From positions 1-64,000 of the forward strand of contig CALJEI010000002.1 of NCBI GenBank assembly GCA_938074605.1: a stretch of 64,000 bases of DNA, in the 5' to 3' direction. Below, in pieces: positions 53,615 through 62,904 of the stretch. The translations under genes were made by a program, and so were the position numbers. Every line of letters starts with the position of its first letter. The first letter of the stretch is position 1. The notes beneath the pieces are model-generated. The model was not told the origin of the DNA. It did not search any database and saw only the letters and a program-made list of their open reading frames with translations. The DNA comes from an uncultured Ignisphaera sp. (GTDB taxonomy: Archaea > Thermoproteota > Thermoprotei_A > Sulfolobales > Ignisphaeraceae).

Positions 53615-54769
53615 TTAGCTAAGACATGCATAACCATAGTATCCTGGTGCATGGAATTGCGGGTTATCTGGTGTAAGCCGTTTTGCTATTGCCACAAGTT
53701 CTGTTGGCGGTATCTTAAAGTAGTCAACAGCAAGTGAATGTGTAGCATTACATGTAAAGACCTTATATGTTGGCGTATTTATTACAGCTTTTTCAGGTAA
53801 TTTCACTATGCCTGTAACCATGTAATATCCCGCCCATACTGCCCAGTATCCCATTGTATATGGATGTTGTTGAATAGATAGAGCTACTTGACCCTTTGCA
53901 ATCATATCAACCCATTCAGGTACCTGTGCATCGAATCCAAGGACATATATGTCTACACCAGGTATAATTTTATTGTCTTGAAGTGCTCTCACTATTGCCA
54001 TAGCCTGAAGTAGATTTGTAGCGAAATAGGCTGTTACTGTTTTGCCGTATTTTGGCACAATTGCGCTTGCCTTAGCATAGCATTCAGGTAGTAGATCAGG
54101 ATCCACCTGCACCTCTTCAAGAACCTTTGCATCACCACGATCTATATAGGGTCTTAGAGCCTCCATAAAACCTTCATATCTAAGATATGATGTGGGAATG
54201 CCTGGTAGTCCTCTAAATATAATTATACTCCATGGTTTTGGAACACCTTTACCCTCTAACCACTTTAGAAACGCTTCAGCCTCTATACGTGCTGCCCACT
54301 TATTATCAGTGCCCAAATAGAGGTCTCTTGCAGTCTGGTCTGGAAAGTCTCTATCAACTAGAATTACCTTGGCTCCTGCCTCTCTAATCTGTTTTGTAAC
54401 ATCCTGTACCGCATCTGAAACCGGTCCTACAACAGCTATGTCAGGTTTTAATGCAATTGCTTGCTGAAGCTGAGAAATCTGAACATCTAAAGTTGTTGCA
54501 TCAAATCTCCTATAATCGACGTCCACGCCAAGCATTCTCAAGTCATTTACGGCATCCTCAACACCTTGAGCAAGTATATCCCACCATGGATTAGCTGGTG
54601 CAGGGTCGAAGAAGAATACCGTTAGCTTTCTACCTGGAGCACCAACACCAGCAACAGGAGCTGGTGCTGTTACCGACCTTATGGCAAAGTAGCCTGTCAG
54701 ACCAGCTAGTATAATTATTATGACCACTAGTATAATCATCAACTGCTTCATTCTAGCTGGTGCTGACAT
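53615..54769 (-). CDS. Sugar ABC transporter binding protein, ribose-binding type
   Basis: This 384-residue protein starts with a hydrophobic helix (LMIILVVIIIILAGLTGYFA) that serves as signal or anchor. A periplasmic-binding-protein type 1 domain follows (KLTVFFFDPAPANPWWDILA, AIALKPDIAVVGPVSDAVQD, AKVILVDRDFPDQ). This is the RbsB/XylF family that takes pentoses and hexoses. It is the first gene of a leftward operon with a transaldolase-like protein and a kinase, and is divergent from the matching ATPase and permease. The sugar is unknown; the transaldolase partner suggests a pentose or ketose. Confidence 0.88.
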   Translation of the reverse strand: MSAPARMKQLMIILVVIIIILAGLTGYFAIRSVTAPAPVAGVGAPGRKLTVFFFDPAPANPWWDILAQGVEDAVNDLRMLGVDVDYRRFDATTLDVQISQLQQAIALKPDIAVVGPVSDAVQDVTKQIREAGAKVILVDRDFPDQTARDLYLGTDNKWAARIEAEAFLKWLEGKGVPKPWSIIIFRGLPGIPTSYLRYEGFMEALRPYIDRGDAKVLEEVQVDPDLLPECYAKASAIVPKYGKTVTAYFATNLLQAMAIVRALQDNKIIPGVDIYVLGFDAQVPEWVDMIAKGQVALSIQQHPYTMGYWAVWAGYYMVTGIVKLPEKAVINTPTYKVFTCNATHSLAVDYFKIPPTELVAIAKRLTPDNPQFHAPGYYGYACLS

Positions 54770-54865
54770 GTATACTTACCCCTATATATACTGTTTTTTA
54801 TACATTACTATATAAATTTTTATGCTCTGGTCTAAACATTCTAATAATTATGAGGGGAACTCCAG

Positions 54866-56407
54866 GTGATAAATAGAGAAGCAGTACTTGCTGAAAGAAT
54901 TGTAAAAAAATTTCCAGGCGTTATTGCTGTAAATGATGTTACATTTGAGTTAAGATATGGTGAAATCCATGGCTTACTAGGTCAGAATGGCGCAGGTAAA
55001 TCAACTCTTCTTAGGGTTATATATGGTGTCTACAAGCCCGACCAGGGCAGCATATACATTAATGGAAAGAGAGTATTTTTAAAAAATCCAAGGGATGCTC
55101 GTAGCCATGGTATAGCACTAGTACATCAAGAAATTACAGTAATACCGAGTTTAACTGTTTTGGAAAATATTGCCCTTTTGGGATTTTCATGGAACTCGCT
55201 AGCCTCAAAATTTGACTATGCTAGCTTTGGAGAATACATAGATAGAATTATGGCTAGATTTGGTATAGAGTTGAAGCTAAATGAAAAAGTGAGACATCTT
55301 AGTGCTGCCGAGAGGATGCTTCTTCAAGTCATAGCTGCATTAAGTGTTAATGCAAAAATATTGTTATTAGATGAACCTACAAGTCCGCTATCTCTACACG
55401 AAATTGAAAGACTATTTGATGTTTTGAATCAACTGAGAAAAGAAGGTTTTGCTATAGCTTTTGTAACCCATAGAGTAAATGAAGCTATTGATATATGTGA
55501 TAGAATAACTATTCTTAGAAATGGTGAGAAAATAGACACTGTTGAAAGTAAATCTATAGATATTCATAGCTTAATAAAATTGATGTTAGGTAGAGAGCCT
55601 GAAGAGCTATATAAGGTTAGAGATGAAAAAAGTATTGATCTACTGCTAAATAAATATACAGCTGAAGAACCATTAATTGAATTAAGAGCCATATATACAC
55701 AGCCTCAGATAGCCGCTGAAATTCCACTAAAAAATATCAATATTAAGGTATATCAAGGTGAGGTTGTTGCAGTATTTGGCTTTGTTGGTGCAGGTAAGAC
55801 AGAAATAGGAAAGACCTTAATGGGATTAACAAAGATTGTTAGAGGGGACATCTTATATAGAGGTAGAAGTATTAAGATAAAAAGTCCTGTAGATGCAATA
55901 AACCATGGCATCTTTTACCTTCCTGAGGATAGAAAGATTGAGGGCCTAATACCCCATTTTACAGTTGCTTCAAATATGGATATATCATCATTGGACATCA
56001 TAAAGAGATTTTCAATATTTATTGATGAAAAAAGAGAACTACAAATAACCTCTGATATGGTTAAAAAGCTAAGCATTGTAACACCGTCACCCTATGCTAA
56101 GATAATTCAATTAAGTGGTGGCAATCAACAAAAGGTTCTCGTTGCAAGAGCTATGCTTACAAATGCAAAACTCGTAATCTTTGATGAGCCAACCGTAGGT
56201 ATAGATGTTGCTGCTAAGGCGGAGATTAGAAGACTTATATATAGATATTCTAGAGAGAGGGGAACCTCATCCCTTGTACTGACAAGTGATGTTGATGAAG
56301 CTATAGGTTTGGCCGATAGAATATATGTTATGAGGGATGGCGAAATTATTCGTGAGTACTATAACAAAAAATTAGATAGGGACGAAATACTTAAAAATCT
56401 GGCATAG
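54866..56407 (+). CDS. Sugar ABC transporter ATPase, two ABC domains (RbsA type)
   Basis: The 513-residue protein has two ABC domains, as in RbsA/XylG/MglA. The first has GQNGAGKSTLLRVIYG, LSAAERMLLQVIAALS and LLDEPTSPLS. The second has FGFVGAGKTEIGKTLMG, LSGGNQQKVLVARAML and DEPTVGIDVAAK. Degenerate signature sequences in the first half are typical of the class. GTG 54866 follows GAGGGG by eight bases. It is divergent from the binding-protein gene by about 100 bases and lies 24 bases ahead of the interrupted permease. Together these make one importer. Confidence 0.93.
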   Translation: MINREAVLAERIVKKFPGVIAVNDVTFELRYGEIHGLLGQNGAGKSTLLRVIYGVYKPDQGSIYINGKRVFLKNPRDARSHGIALVHQEITVIPSLTVLENIALLGFSWNSLASKFDYASFGEYIDRIMARFGIELKLNEKVRHLSAAERMLLQVIAALSVNAKILLLDEPTSPLSLHEIERLFDVLNQLRKEGFAIAFVTHRVNEAIDICDRITILRNGEKIDTVESKSIDIHSLIKLMLGREPEELYKVRDEKSIDLLLNKYTAEEPLIELRAIYTQPQIAAEIPLKNINIKVYQGEVVAVFGFVGAGKTEIGKTLMGLTKIVRGDILYRGRSIKIKSPVDAINHGIFYLPEDRKIEGLIPHFTVASNMDISSLDIIKRFSIFIDEKRELQITSDMVKKLSIVTPSPYAKIIQLSGGNQQKVLVARAMLTNAKLVIFDEPTVGIDVAAKAEIRRLIYRYSRERGTSSLVLTSDVDEAIGLADRIYVMRDGEIIREYYNKKLDRDEILKNLA

Positions 56408-56431
56408 CATGAAAAGGCATGGTGGAATATC

Positions 56432-57412
56432 ATGGTATCAAGAGAACTTAATAACATGATCGTGCGATTTAAACACCTTTATTCATCCTATGAATTATCT
56501 AGAGCTCTCATACCATTAATTCTTCTACTTATAGCTTCTATATTTATGTCACCTCAGTATTTTCTAAACCCCATGAATATTAAGGTTGTATTAATGCAGA
56601 TAACACCATTAGCTCTTATAGCAACAGGCGAAATGCTGATTATTTTAATGGGAAGTATTGATTTGAGCCCTGGCTCAACATAAGCTGCAACTGCAATGAT
56701 TGCTGCCATAATAACGAGAACTACTGGTAATATCTTACTAGCAATATTAGTTGCAATTGCGCTTGGTACTACAATTGGTGCCATTAATGGTGTTCTAGTC
56801 GCCAAGCTAAAGATATACTCATTCGTTGCAACGCTTGCTGCATTAGTTATTTGGAGGTCATTTGTTATAGTAGTATCAGGAGGCAAGCTCATCTATGGTC
56901 TTACACAATATGCAGTATTTACTCAGGACTTTGGAATATATGTACCAGTAGGATTCCTCCTTGCAGTATTTATCATACTACTGATCTATGTATTATTGGT
57001 AAAGACAGTATTTGGTAGATATATCTATGGTTTAGGAAGCAATGAGGAGGCTGTAAGATTAGCAGGTGTAAGAGCTGATTTAGCAAAATTTTTCGCCTTT
57101 ACAATAGCAGGTACACTCTATGGTTTGGGAGGCGTAATGCTTATAGCTATGGGAGGATTTGCCGTGGATCCATGGAGTGCAAGAGGAAATGAACTTAATG
57201 CTATAGCATCATGTGTCTTGGGAGGAATTATGTTAACTGGTGGAAGCGGTCATCCACTTGGAAGCTTACTTGGAGCATCTATGCTAACAATACTTACAAA
57301 CATTCTAGTATTATTGGGTGTTACTGAGATTGCCGTTCAGCAAACTGTAGTAGGAATAGTGCTTATAGATGCTGCAACAGCATTAACAAGAGGTTTAAGA
57401 TACGTCAAGTAA
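56432..57412 (+). pseudogene. Sugar ABC transporter permease interrupted by in-frame TAA
   Basis: The reading frame is continuous from ATG 56432 to 57412 except for one TAA at 56681-56683. The two halves (83 and about 243 residues) stay in frame and join into a normal RbsC/XylH permease of about 326 residues. IILMGSIDLSPGST precedes the stop and AATAMIAAIITRTTG follows; this is the conserved GGIDLSVGS region before helix 3. KTVFGRYIYGLGSNEEAVRL and ASCVLGGIMLTGGSGHPLGS are intact. There is an internal ATG at 56696. A Tyr codon TAT or TAC changed to TAA by one base would explain it. It could be a recent mutation, a sequencing error, readthrough or a two-part protein. Confidence 0.85.
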
Positions 57413-57572
57413 TTAGTAATACTATTGCTATATCCTCTAAATTTTTTAGAGAAATGCGTAGGGTAGTAATATTTATCCTAACTTTCAAGAGTCTGCTATT
57501 TGTTTAATAAAGCTTATATTATTTGCTTAAGCTTAGCCATTCTATAAATCTATACTGGGTGTTGAAGGTACT

Positions 57573-58769
57573 TTGTCTTATAAAAATATTATTACTATTG
57601 TATTTGCAATTAATATACTACTTATGGCCATTAGTGGAATAACCTATCCTGTTATTCCACTGTATATTGTTGGTAGTGGTCTTGGTGTATTAATGGCTGG
57701 TATAGTAACGTCTATTGCAAGTATTGCTAGCTTTTGTTCCCAAATTATATGGGGTTATGTAAGTGATAGAATTAGAAGACGATCAAGGGTTATGCTCTAT
57801 GGCTCTATTATAATGTTAATATTCTATACAGCTGCTATTTTCTTATCCAATAATATTATAGCTATACAGCTTTCATATATATTTTCTACAATTGGCATTG
57901 CTGGTGTAAATATAGCATCCTATGCCTTGGTAGCTGATGTTGATTCTCGTAACCTAGGTAGGAATATGAGTTTATATTGGGCTGGAGGTTCGCTTGGTTG
58001 GGCTACATCACTTCTATTTGCTGGATGGCTTCTTAAAATATATGGTATAGTTAGCATATTTGTAGTCTCCCTTCTACTTTCAATAACAATTCTAGTTCTC
58101 ACAATAATATTGACATCCATCGATAGAGTTATTACTATGATAAGTACTAAAAAGAATATATGGTCCTTGAAACCTATTGTGAAATTGTTAAGAAATGGTG
58201 TATTTTTAATTCTATACATATCATCATTTATGTTTATGGTTGGCGACGTTATTAAAAACATCTATATACCACAATATCAGGCATATAAAATTGGTTTAGG
58301 GGAATCCCTAGCTACATATATATTAAGCCTTGCAAGCTGGTTCGAAATCCCGGCTATACTATTATTTGGCCATATGCTATATTCAATTGGCGTAACTACT
58401 ATATACATCATAAGCTTAATATCAATGTCCTTTTACCTCTATCTCAATTCAATTGTTGGAAATCTTATCGTGGCATCTATTGTGATGGCTAGCTACAGTA
58501 TTGTGTGGGCAAGCTATATTACATCAATTTCGGTTTTAGTACCACTATGTGTAGATGAAGAAAACAAAGGATTAGCACTAGGCTTAGTAAACTCTAATTT
58601 TGCATTAGCTAACATATCCTCTAACATTATACTAAGCTATATGGTGAGCATCTATGGATATAGCCAGACCTTTATATTTATAGCAATAATAATGCTACTA
58701 CTCACAATAACTATAGCTATAACCATTCTATCCAAGAGATTCTCTAAAAATATTATGACTATCTCTTAA
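57573..58769 (+). CDS. MFS transporter
   Basis: A 398-residue protein with 12 helices. The start (IITIVFAINILLMAISGITYPVIPLYI) and the loop motif WGYVSDRIRRRSRVMLYGSI are typical of MFS drug or sugar carriers. NLGRNMSLYWAGGSLGWATS is the second-half entry. It follows the interrupted sugar permease by 160 bases in the same direction. It could provide another import route for sugar, but a drug exporter is equally possible. TTG is the start. Confidence 0.83.
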   Translation: MSYKNIITIVFAINILLMAISGITYPVIPLYIVGSGLGVLMAGIVTSIASIASFCSQIIWGYVSDRIRRRSRVMLYGSIIMLIFYTAAIFLSNNIIAIQLSYIFSTIGIAGVNIASYALVADVDSRNLGRNMSLYWAGGSLGWATSLLFAGWLLKIYGIVSIFVVSLLLSITILVLTIILTSIDRVITMISTKKNIWSLKPIVKLLRNGVFLILYISSFMFMVGDVIKNIYIPQYQAYKIGLGESLATYILSLASWFEIPAILLFGHMLYSIGVTTIYIISLISMSFYLYLNSIVGNLIVASIVMASYSIVWASYITSISVLVPLCVDEENKGLALGLVNSNFALANISSNIILSYMVSIYGYSQTFIFIAIIMLLLTITIAITILSKRFSKNIMTIS

Positions 58770-59103
58770 CCATTTTCTGTAATTTGTGACCAAGAAAATT
58801 CTAACAGCTTTTATCCCCTTGATCTACCTAGGAGACACATATAGATTATTTTATAATAGCTACATCATGTTTCGTATATGTAAAGCCCAAATAATATTAG
58901 GTAATATACTCATAATTCTATTAATAGTTTAAAGAACTATACTACTATCTATAATGGTAGTCATCATAGCCATTCTCTTGCCAAAACAATTTTCTTTCAA
59001 GAGCAACCCTTCCTATAAATATTTATTATACAATGATATCTGGGTATGGTATAGCATAGTGGTATTTATTTGCATAAAGGAATATAGGTGGGAAAGTATA
59101 GCC
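58770..59103. other. Gap of 330 bases, nothing recognised
   Basis: This interval separates the stops of the MFS gene and the leftward aldehyde oxidoreductase gene. It is A+T-rich with scattered T-tracts that could terminate both transcripts. A 64-codon plus-strand ORF crossing into the oxidoreductase gene is antisense to it and has no motif, so I do not call it. Confidence 0.5.
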
Positions 59104-60975
59104 TTAAATATTTATCCTAAGCTTTGCTATGTATTTCCCCAGCCCTAGTTCTTCTATAACCTCTTTTTTAGGAATACCATTTTCATCCCAGCCCATATAT
59201 TCATAGTATTCTTTTAGCATAGGTTCTAGTTCAACTACTTGATTTTTTGACCCTCCTTCTTTAAGAAATTCTTTTAGAAATCTTTTTGGAAGTATATCGT
59301 CTGTCCTTGTTATTCCATTTGCTATATTGAATAGTCTCTTTAGTGTAAATATTCTTTTTCCAATTTTTAGTAGATCTGGCACTGTTTTCCTAATCCCTGT
59401 AACATAGGTGTATAGCCCTGCTATATGTGCTGGCGGTATGTCTATAAATTTACATGTAACCATAGACTCCTGTATTTCGCTCCACATCTCCATCGTTGCA
59501 ACCATCCATCCCTTGCCTTTATACTCAAATCTATCGACCCTCTCATAGATTTTTAGATCATGTACCCTCTGACCCTGTTCCACCCTAAAGAAAAGTCCAT
59601 AGAGATGATCAGCACCCCTATTAGAAGTTGCATACTGAAGACCCATACCCTTAAATGCCCTTGAGTCATGCATAGGCATTTCAGTCCCCTTTACATGCAT
59701 ACAAAACTCCTCCGTGCCTCTACCAATAATTCTCGATGCCTGTCTACAGCCTTCAGCAAGTATATTACCAAAGCCTACCCTCTTTCCAATCATTTCAATA
59801 AGTTTTACTACAACCTCCTTATCACCCCACTTAAGCTCCATGCCACCTGTATCTCTAGCTGTAATCAACCCCCTCTCAAAACATTCAATAGCCCATGCAA
59901 TTGTAACACCTACAGAAATTGTATCAATACCATACCTATAACACAAATAATTAACCTTTGCAAGATAATTGGGGTCGTCTATCATGAGGAGAGTTCCAAG
60001 AGATGCTATTGTTTCATACTCTGGAGCCCTAATCCTCCTTCCATCTACTTCAACAACTTTCCAACACTTTACGGGGCATGCCCAACAGCCATATACATCA
60101 ACAACTATTCCCTTCTCCCTGAAGCTCTGTCCTGTAATATTTCTATAGCCATCGAATTCCCCTAGTGTGAAATTTTTAATAGGCATATCCCCATATTCAT
60201 AGAATTCCTCAACCTCACCTGCAGTACCAAATGATGCTAGAATTTGTGCTGTTGGCGATGACATTATAAGTGGAAGTAGTCTTGAAAGTATACTTGAAAC
60301 TCTTGAGACATCCTTAATCTTTATTTTTCCGCTACCTTTAACGGCTATAGCCTTTAGATTCTTAGAACCCATGACAGCGCCCATTCCAGTTCTACCACCT
60401 GTTCTAGGGCCATTTGGCTGAATATCTGAGGCTATGCATGCAATTCTAGATAAATTCTCGCCTGCAGGACCTATAGCAGCAACCCTTATACTTTCATCAC
60501 CAACATCCTTTTTAATTGCTTCATCAGTTTTAAATACATCTAGCCCCCAGAGCTTAGAGGCGTCTCTAAACTCTATAACCCCATCACGAATGAATAGATA
60601 TACTGGTGTAGTTGCTTTACCTCGAATAACTATACCATCAAATCCAGCCTTTTTAAGTTCTGGTCCCCAATAGCCAGATATATGAGACTCTCCCCAAGCC
60701 ATAGTTAGAGGAGACTTAGAGGCAACAACATATCTAGCTGCTCCATATACTGGTGAACCTGTGAGAGGTCCTGTCATAAATACAAGAATGTTGTCTGGAC
60801 TAAATGGATCTATTCTAGGGTCGGGTATTTCTTCAACAATAATTTTCGTTGCTAGCCCTATACCGCCAAGAAAGTTATCTATATCATCGTATTCTAGCCT
60901 TCTTTGTTCAACCTTCTCTTTAGATAAATCAACATATAAAATACTACCGACATAACCATAGTACTCCTGCGCCAT
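59104..60975 (-). CDS. aor: Tungsten aldehyde:ferredoxin oxidoreductase
   Basis: AOR oxidises aldehydes to carboxylic acids and passes electrons to ferredoxin, using a tungsten bis-pterin and one 4Fe-4S cluster. At about 620 residues the protein has normal length. Numbered from the upstream GTG at 60987, the cluster ligands are C301-x2-C304-x3-C308 in GCWACPVKCWK and C512 in VTCKFIDIPP. Pterin-binding stretches include YVVASKSPLTMAWGESHISG and GGRTGMGAVMGSKNLKAIAV. I use ATG 60975, six bases after GGTG. Its start lies 22 bases after the aldolase stop, so the two genes are co-transcribed. That suggests the aldehyde made by the aldolase is its substrate. Confidence 0.95.
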   Translation of the reverse strand: MAQEYYGYVGSILYVDLSKEKVEQRRLEYDDIDNFLGGIGLATKIIVEEIPDPRIDPFSPDNILVFMTGPLTGSPVYGAARYVVASKSPLTMAWGESHISGYWGPELKKAGFDGIVIRGKATTPVYLFIRDGVIEFRDASKLWGLDVFKTDEAIKKDVGDESIRVAAIGPAGENLSRIACIASDIQPNGPRTGGRTGMGAVMGSKNLKAIAVKGSGKIKIKDVSRVSSILSRLLPLIMSSPTAQILASFGTAGEVEEFYEYGDMPIKNFTLGEFDGYRNITGQSFREKGIVVDVYGCWACPVKCWKVVEVDGRRIRAPEYETIASLGTLLMIDDPNYLAKVNYLCYRYGIDTISVGVTIAWAIECFERGLITARDTGGMELKWGDKEVVVKLIEMIGKRVGFGNILAEGCRQASRIIGRGTEEFCMHVKGTEMPMHDSRAFKGMGLQYATSNRGADHLYGLFFRVEQGQRVHDLKIYERVDRFEYKGKGWMVATMEMWSEIQESMVTCKFIDIPPAHIAGLYTYVTGIRKTVPDLLKIGKRIFTLKRLFNIANGITRTDDILPKRFLKEFLKEGGSKNQVVELEPMLKEYYEYMGWDENGIPKKEVIEELGLGKYIAKLRINI

Positions 60976-60997
60976 TACTTGCACCACTCAATCCATA

Positions 60998-61663
60998 TTA
61001 GCCAAGCCTATAGAGCTTATAGTAGAGCTCAACTTCTCTTTCTGGTATAACTGGAGGCTCTTTACCAAGAGCCGTAGAAACAAATTGTGCTATGGCTACC
61101 TCCTCAAGTACTTCAGCAACTGCTTCAGCTTCATATAAATTAGCTCCCATAGCAATAATGCCATGGTTTTGAAGAATGAGAGCTCTCGTTCCAAGCGCAG
61201 CTTTTTCTGCTACAAGTTTTGCAAGTTGATCAGTTCCTGGAAATGCAAATGGAACAACTTCAACTCTTCTTAAAACCATAACAGCTTCTACCGTAATAGG
61301 CTTTAGACTAATACCTGCTAATGCAAGCCCTAGTGTAACAGGATTATGGGCATGTACTACAGCATTAACGTCTGGTCTAACTCTATATATTGCTGCATGA
61401 AAGGGCCATTCAATCGATGGTCTACCAAAACCATCAACTATATTACCATCTAGATCAAGCTTAATCAAGTCATCAGGTGTAAGTTCACCCTTAAATATTC
61501 CACTTGGTGTTATCCAAAAATCTTTTGAGTTAGGAATTCTAGCACTAACATTTCCACCTAGAGCAGAAACCAGCCCTCTATTAAATAGATTTCTCATAAC
61601 CTTGCAGATGTCATTCTTTATCTGCTCCTCTGGAATCTCAAGACCTTCACTCACATTAAACAC
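60998..61663 (-). CDS. fucA: Class II sugar-phosphate aldolase (fuculose/rhamnulose-1-phosphate type)
   Basis: A zinc aldolase of 221 residues. The zinc ligands fit the FucA pattern with the same spacing as in Escherichia coli FucA: E85 in SIEWPFHAA, H104 and H106 in VVHAHNPVTLG, and H167 in LILQNHGII. Such enzymes split L-fuculose-1-phosphate or L-rhamnulose-1-phosphate into dihydroxyacetone phosphate and L-lactaldehyde. Relatives act on ribulose-5-phosphate epimerisation or methylthioribulose-phosphate dehydration, so the name is provisional. It heads an operon with AOR. Confidence 0.85.
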   Translation of the reverse strand: MFNVSEGLEIPEEQIKNDICKVMRNLFNRGLVSALGGNVSARIPNSKDFWITPSGIFKGELTPDDLIKLDLDGNIVDGFGRPSIEWPFHAAIYRVRPDVNAVVHAHNPVTLGLALAGISLKPITVEAVMVLRRVEVVPFAFPGTDQLAKLVAEKAALGTRALILQNHGIIAMGANLYEAEAVAEVLEEVAIAQFVSTALGKEPPVIPEREVELYYKLYRLG

Positions 61664-61735
61664 CTACATACAGCATATAATGAACGGTGTTTAAGTTTTT
61701 AAGGCTTGCTATTAAGACTATGTATAGGGTTGGTT

Positions 61736-62017
61736 ATGGAGAGCATGATATCTATTACAATAAAGATACTACCACCATTTACACCCAACTCAAAGAGTAT
61801 TGAAAAAGTATTTTATTTCGAGAAGAGTCCATCCATTATAGATCTCTTAATTGAAGCTTCTAACAATGGTATTCTTAAACTAGATAGTGTTATAGATTCT
61901 GGCGAAATTAAAAATGGTGTTGTGCTACTAGTTAATGGTAAGACGGTATTTGATGTAAAACAGAAACTTAATAAAGGTGATAGAGTAGTGGTAATGCCTC
62001 TAGTACCAGGGGGTTAA
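61736..62017 (+). CDS. MoaD-like ubiquitin-fold sulfur carrier
   Basis: A small protein of about 93 residues with a beta-grasp pattern (ISITIKILPPF, IIDLLIEASNN, VVLLVNGKTVFDVKQKLNKG) and a C-terminal VVVMPLVPGG ending in Gly-Gly. The free Gly-Gly end is what MoaD and ThiS need for adenylation and thiocarboxylation. It probably supplies sulfur for the pterin of molybdenum/tungsten enzymes or for tRNA modification. I use ATG 61736; the TTG at 61706 is too far upstream. It is divergent from the aldolase-AOR operon by 72 bases, which suits tungstopterin supply to AOR. Confidence 0.78.
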   Translation: MESMISITIKILPPFTPNSKSIEKVFYFEKSPSIIDLLIEASNNGILKLDSVIDSGEIKNGVVLLVNGKTVFDVKQKLNKGDRVVVMPLVPGG

Positions 62018-62119
62018 TATCGTTACTTACTATAAATAGAAGCTAATATATACATTCAACTCTAAAATAATGTATTATATACACCTGCTATATGCAATGC
62101 ATCTATGGTGTGCTATAAA

Positions 62120-62902
62120 ATGCATCAAATAGAAATTGAAATTATTGATAGATTAGATAAAGTGTTACATAGGAGTAAGCCTCAAATGATTTTTATGGAT
62201 ATAGATGGTGTATTAACACTTTCTAGAGGTAGCTATATCCTAGACCTTGAGGTAGTTGATTTAATGAGAAGAATTGAGGGGCTAGGGATACCAATATGTC
62301 TTACCTCAGGTAATAGCTATCCAACAGTATTAACTCTTCAAAGATATTTAGGGTTATCACCTATATTTATAGCTGAAAATGGGTGTATAATTCAAATTGA
62401 AAAAAGGCTTATTAAGCTATGTAAAGAGTCTCTAAATGGTATAGTCAATAGTATTTCAGAGATATTTAAACTTCAACCATCTGACAGCAACTTATATAGA
62501 TTGTGTGATCGAGCTTTTAGAATTCCACAGGAATTAAAGGCTGATATACTGAAGATTAGAGAGTTGGAAAAGAGTATTACTACTCTTTTTCCAGAGATTC
62601 ACGCCCTATATACAGGCTATGTTTTACATATATATTCTAGGGAGTGTGGCAAGGGGAAAGCTATGGAGATACTTGCTAGGGAGATGGATATAGATCTCTT
62701 GAATTCTATAGCTATAGGTGATAGTGTTATAGATGTAGATATGCTAAAGTCTGCTGGTCTAGCTATAGTTGTTGGCGATGCTGATAATGAGGCTAAGGAG
62801 GCTGCAGATATAGTTCTACCATATAGCGCTTCAGAATCAACAAAAATCTTCTTAAAAACACTAATTAAATACATTAATAAAAATTGTATTAAAAAGAGTT
62901 GA
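62120..62902 (+). CDS. HAD phosphatase, archaeal phosphoglycolate phosphatase type
   Basis: A HAD type IIB hydrolase of about 260 residues. MIFMDIDGVLTLSRG is motif I with nucleophile Asp, ICLTSGNSYPTV motif II, the GKGKAMEIL lysine motif III and IAIGDSVIDVDMLKSAGLAI motif IV. The cap domain and length match the archaeal phosphoglycolate phosphatase/sucrose-phosphatase-like class. I use ATG 62120, about eight bases behind a GGTG; ATG 62105 adds five residues. Its stop lies two bases from the stop of the RuBisCO gene, which comes from the other strand. A clean-up role for 2-phosphoglycolate made by RuBisCO is a plausible inference. Confidence 0.8.
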   Translation: MHQIEIEIIDRLDKVLHRSKPQMIFMDIDGVLTLSRGSYILDLEVVDLMRRIEGLGIPICLTSGNSYPTVLTLQRYLGLSPIFIAENGCIIQIEKRLIKLCKESLNGIVNSISEIFKLQPSDSNLYRLCDRAFRIPQELKADILKIRELEKSITTLFPEIHALYTGYVLHIYSRECGKGKAMEILAREMDIDLLNSIAIGDSVIDVDMLKSAGLAIVVGDADNEAKEAADIVLPYSASESTKIFLKTLIKYINKNCIKKS

Positions 62903-62904
62903 AC

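Noticed and set aside
58954-59148. 64-codon plus-strand ORF
   Set aside because: Its 3' part is antisense to the end of the aldehyde oxidoreductase gene, and it shows no domain or ribosome site.
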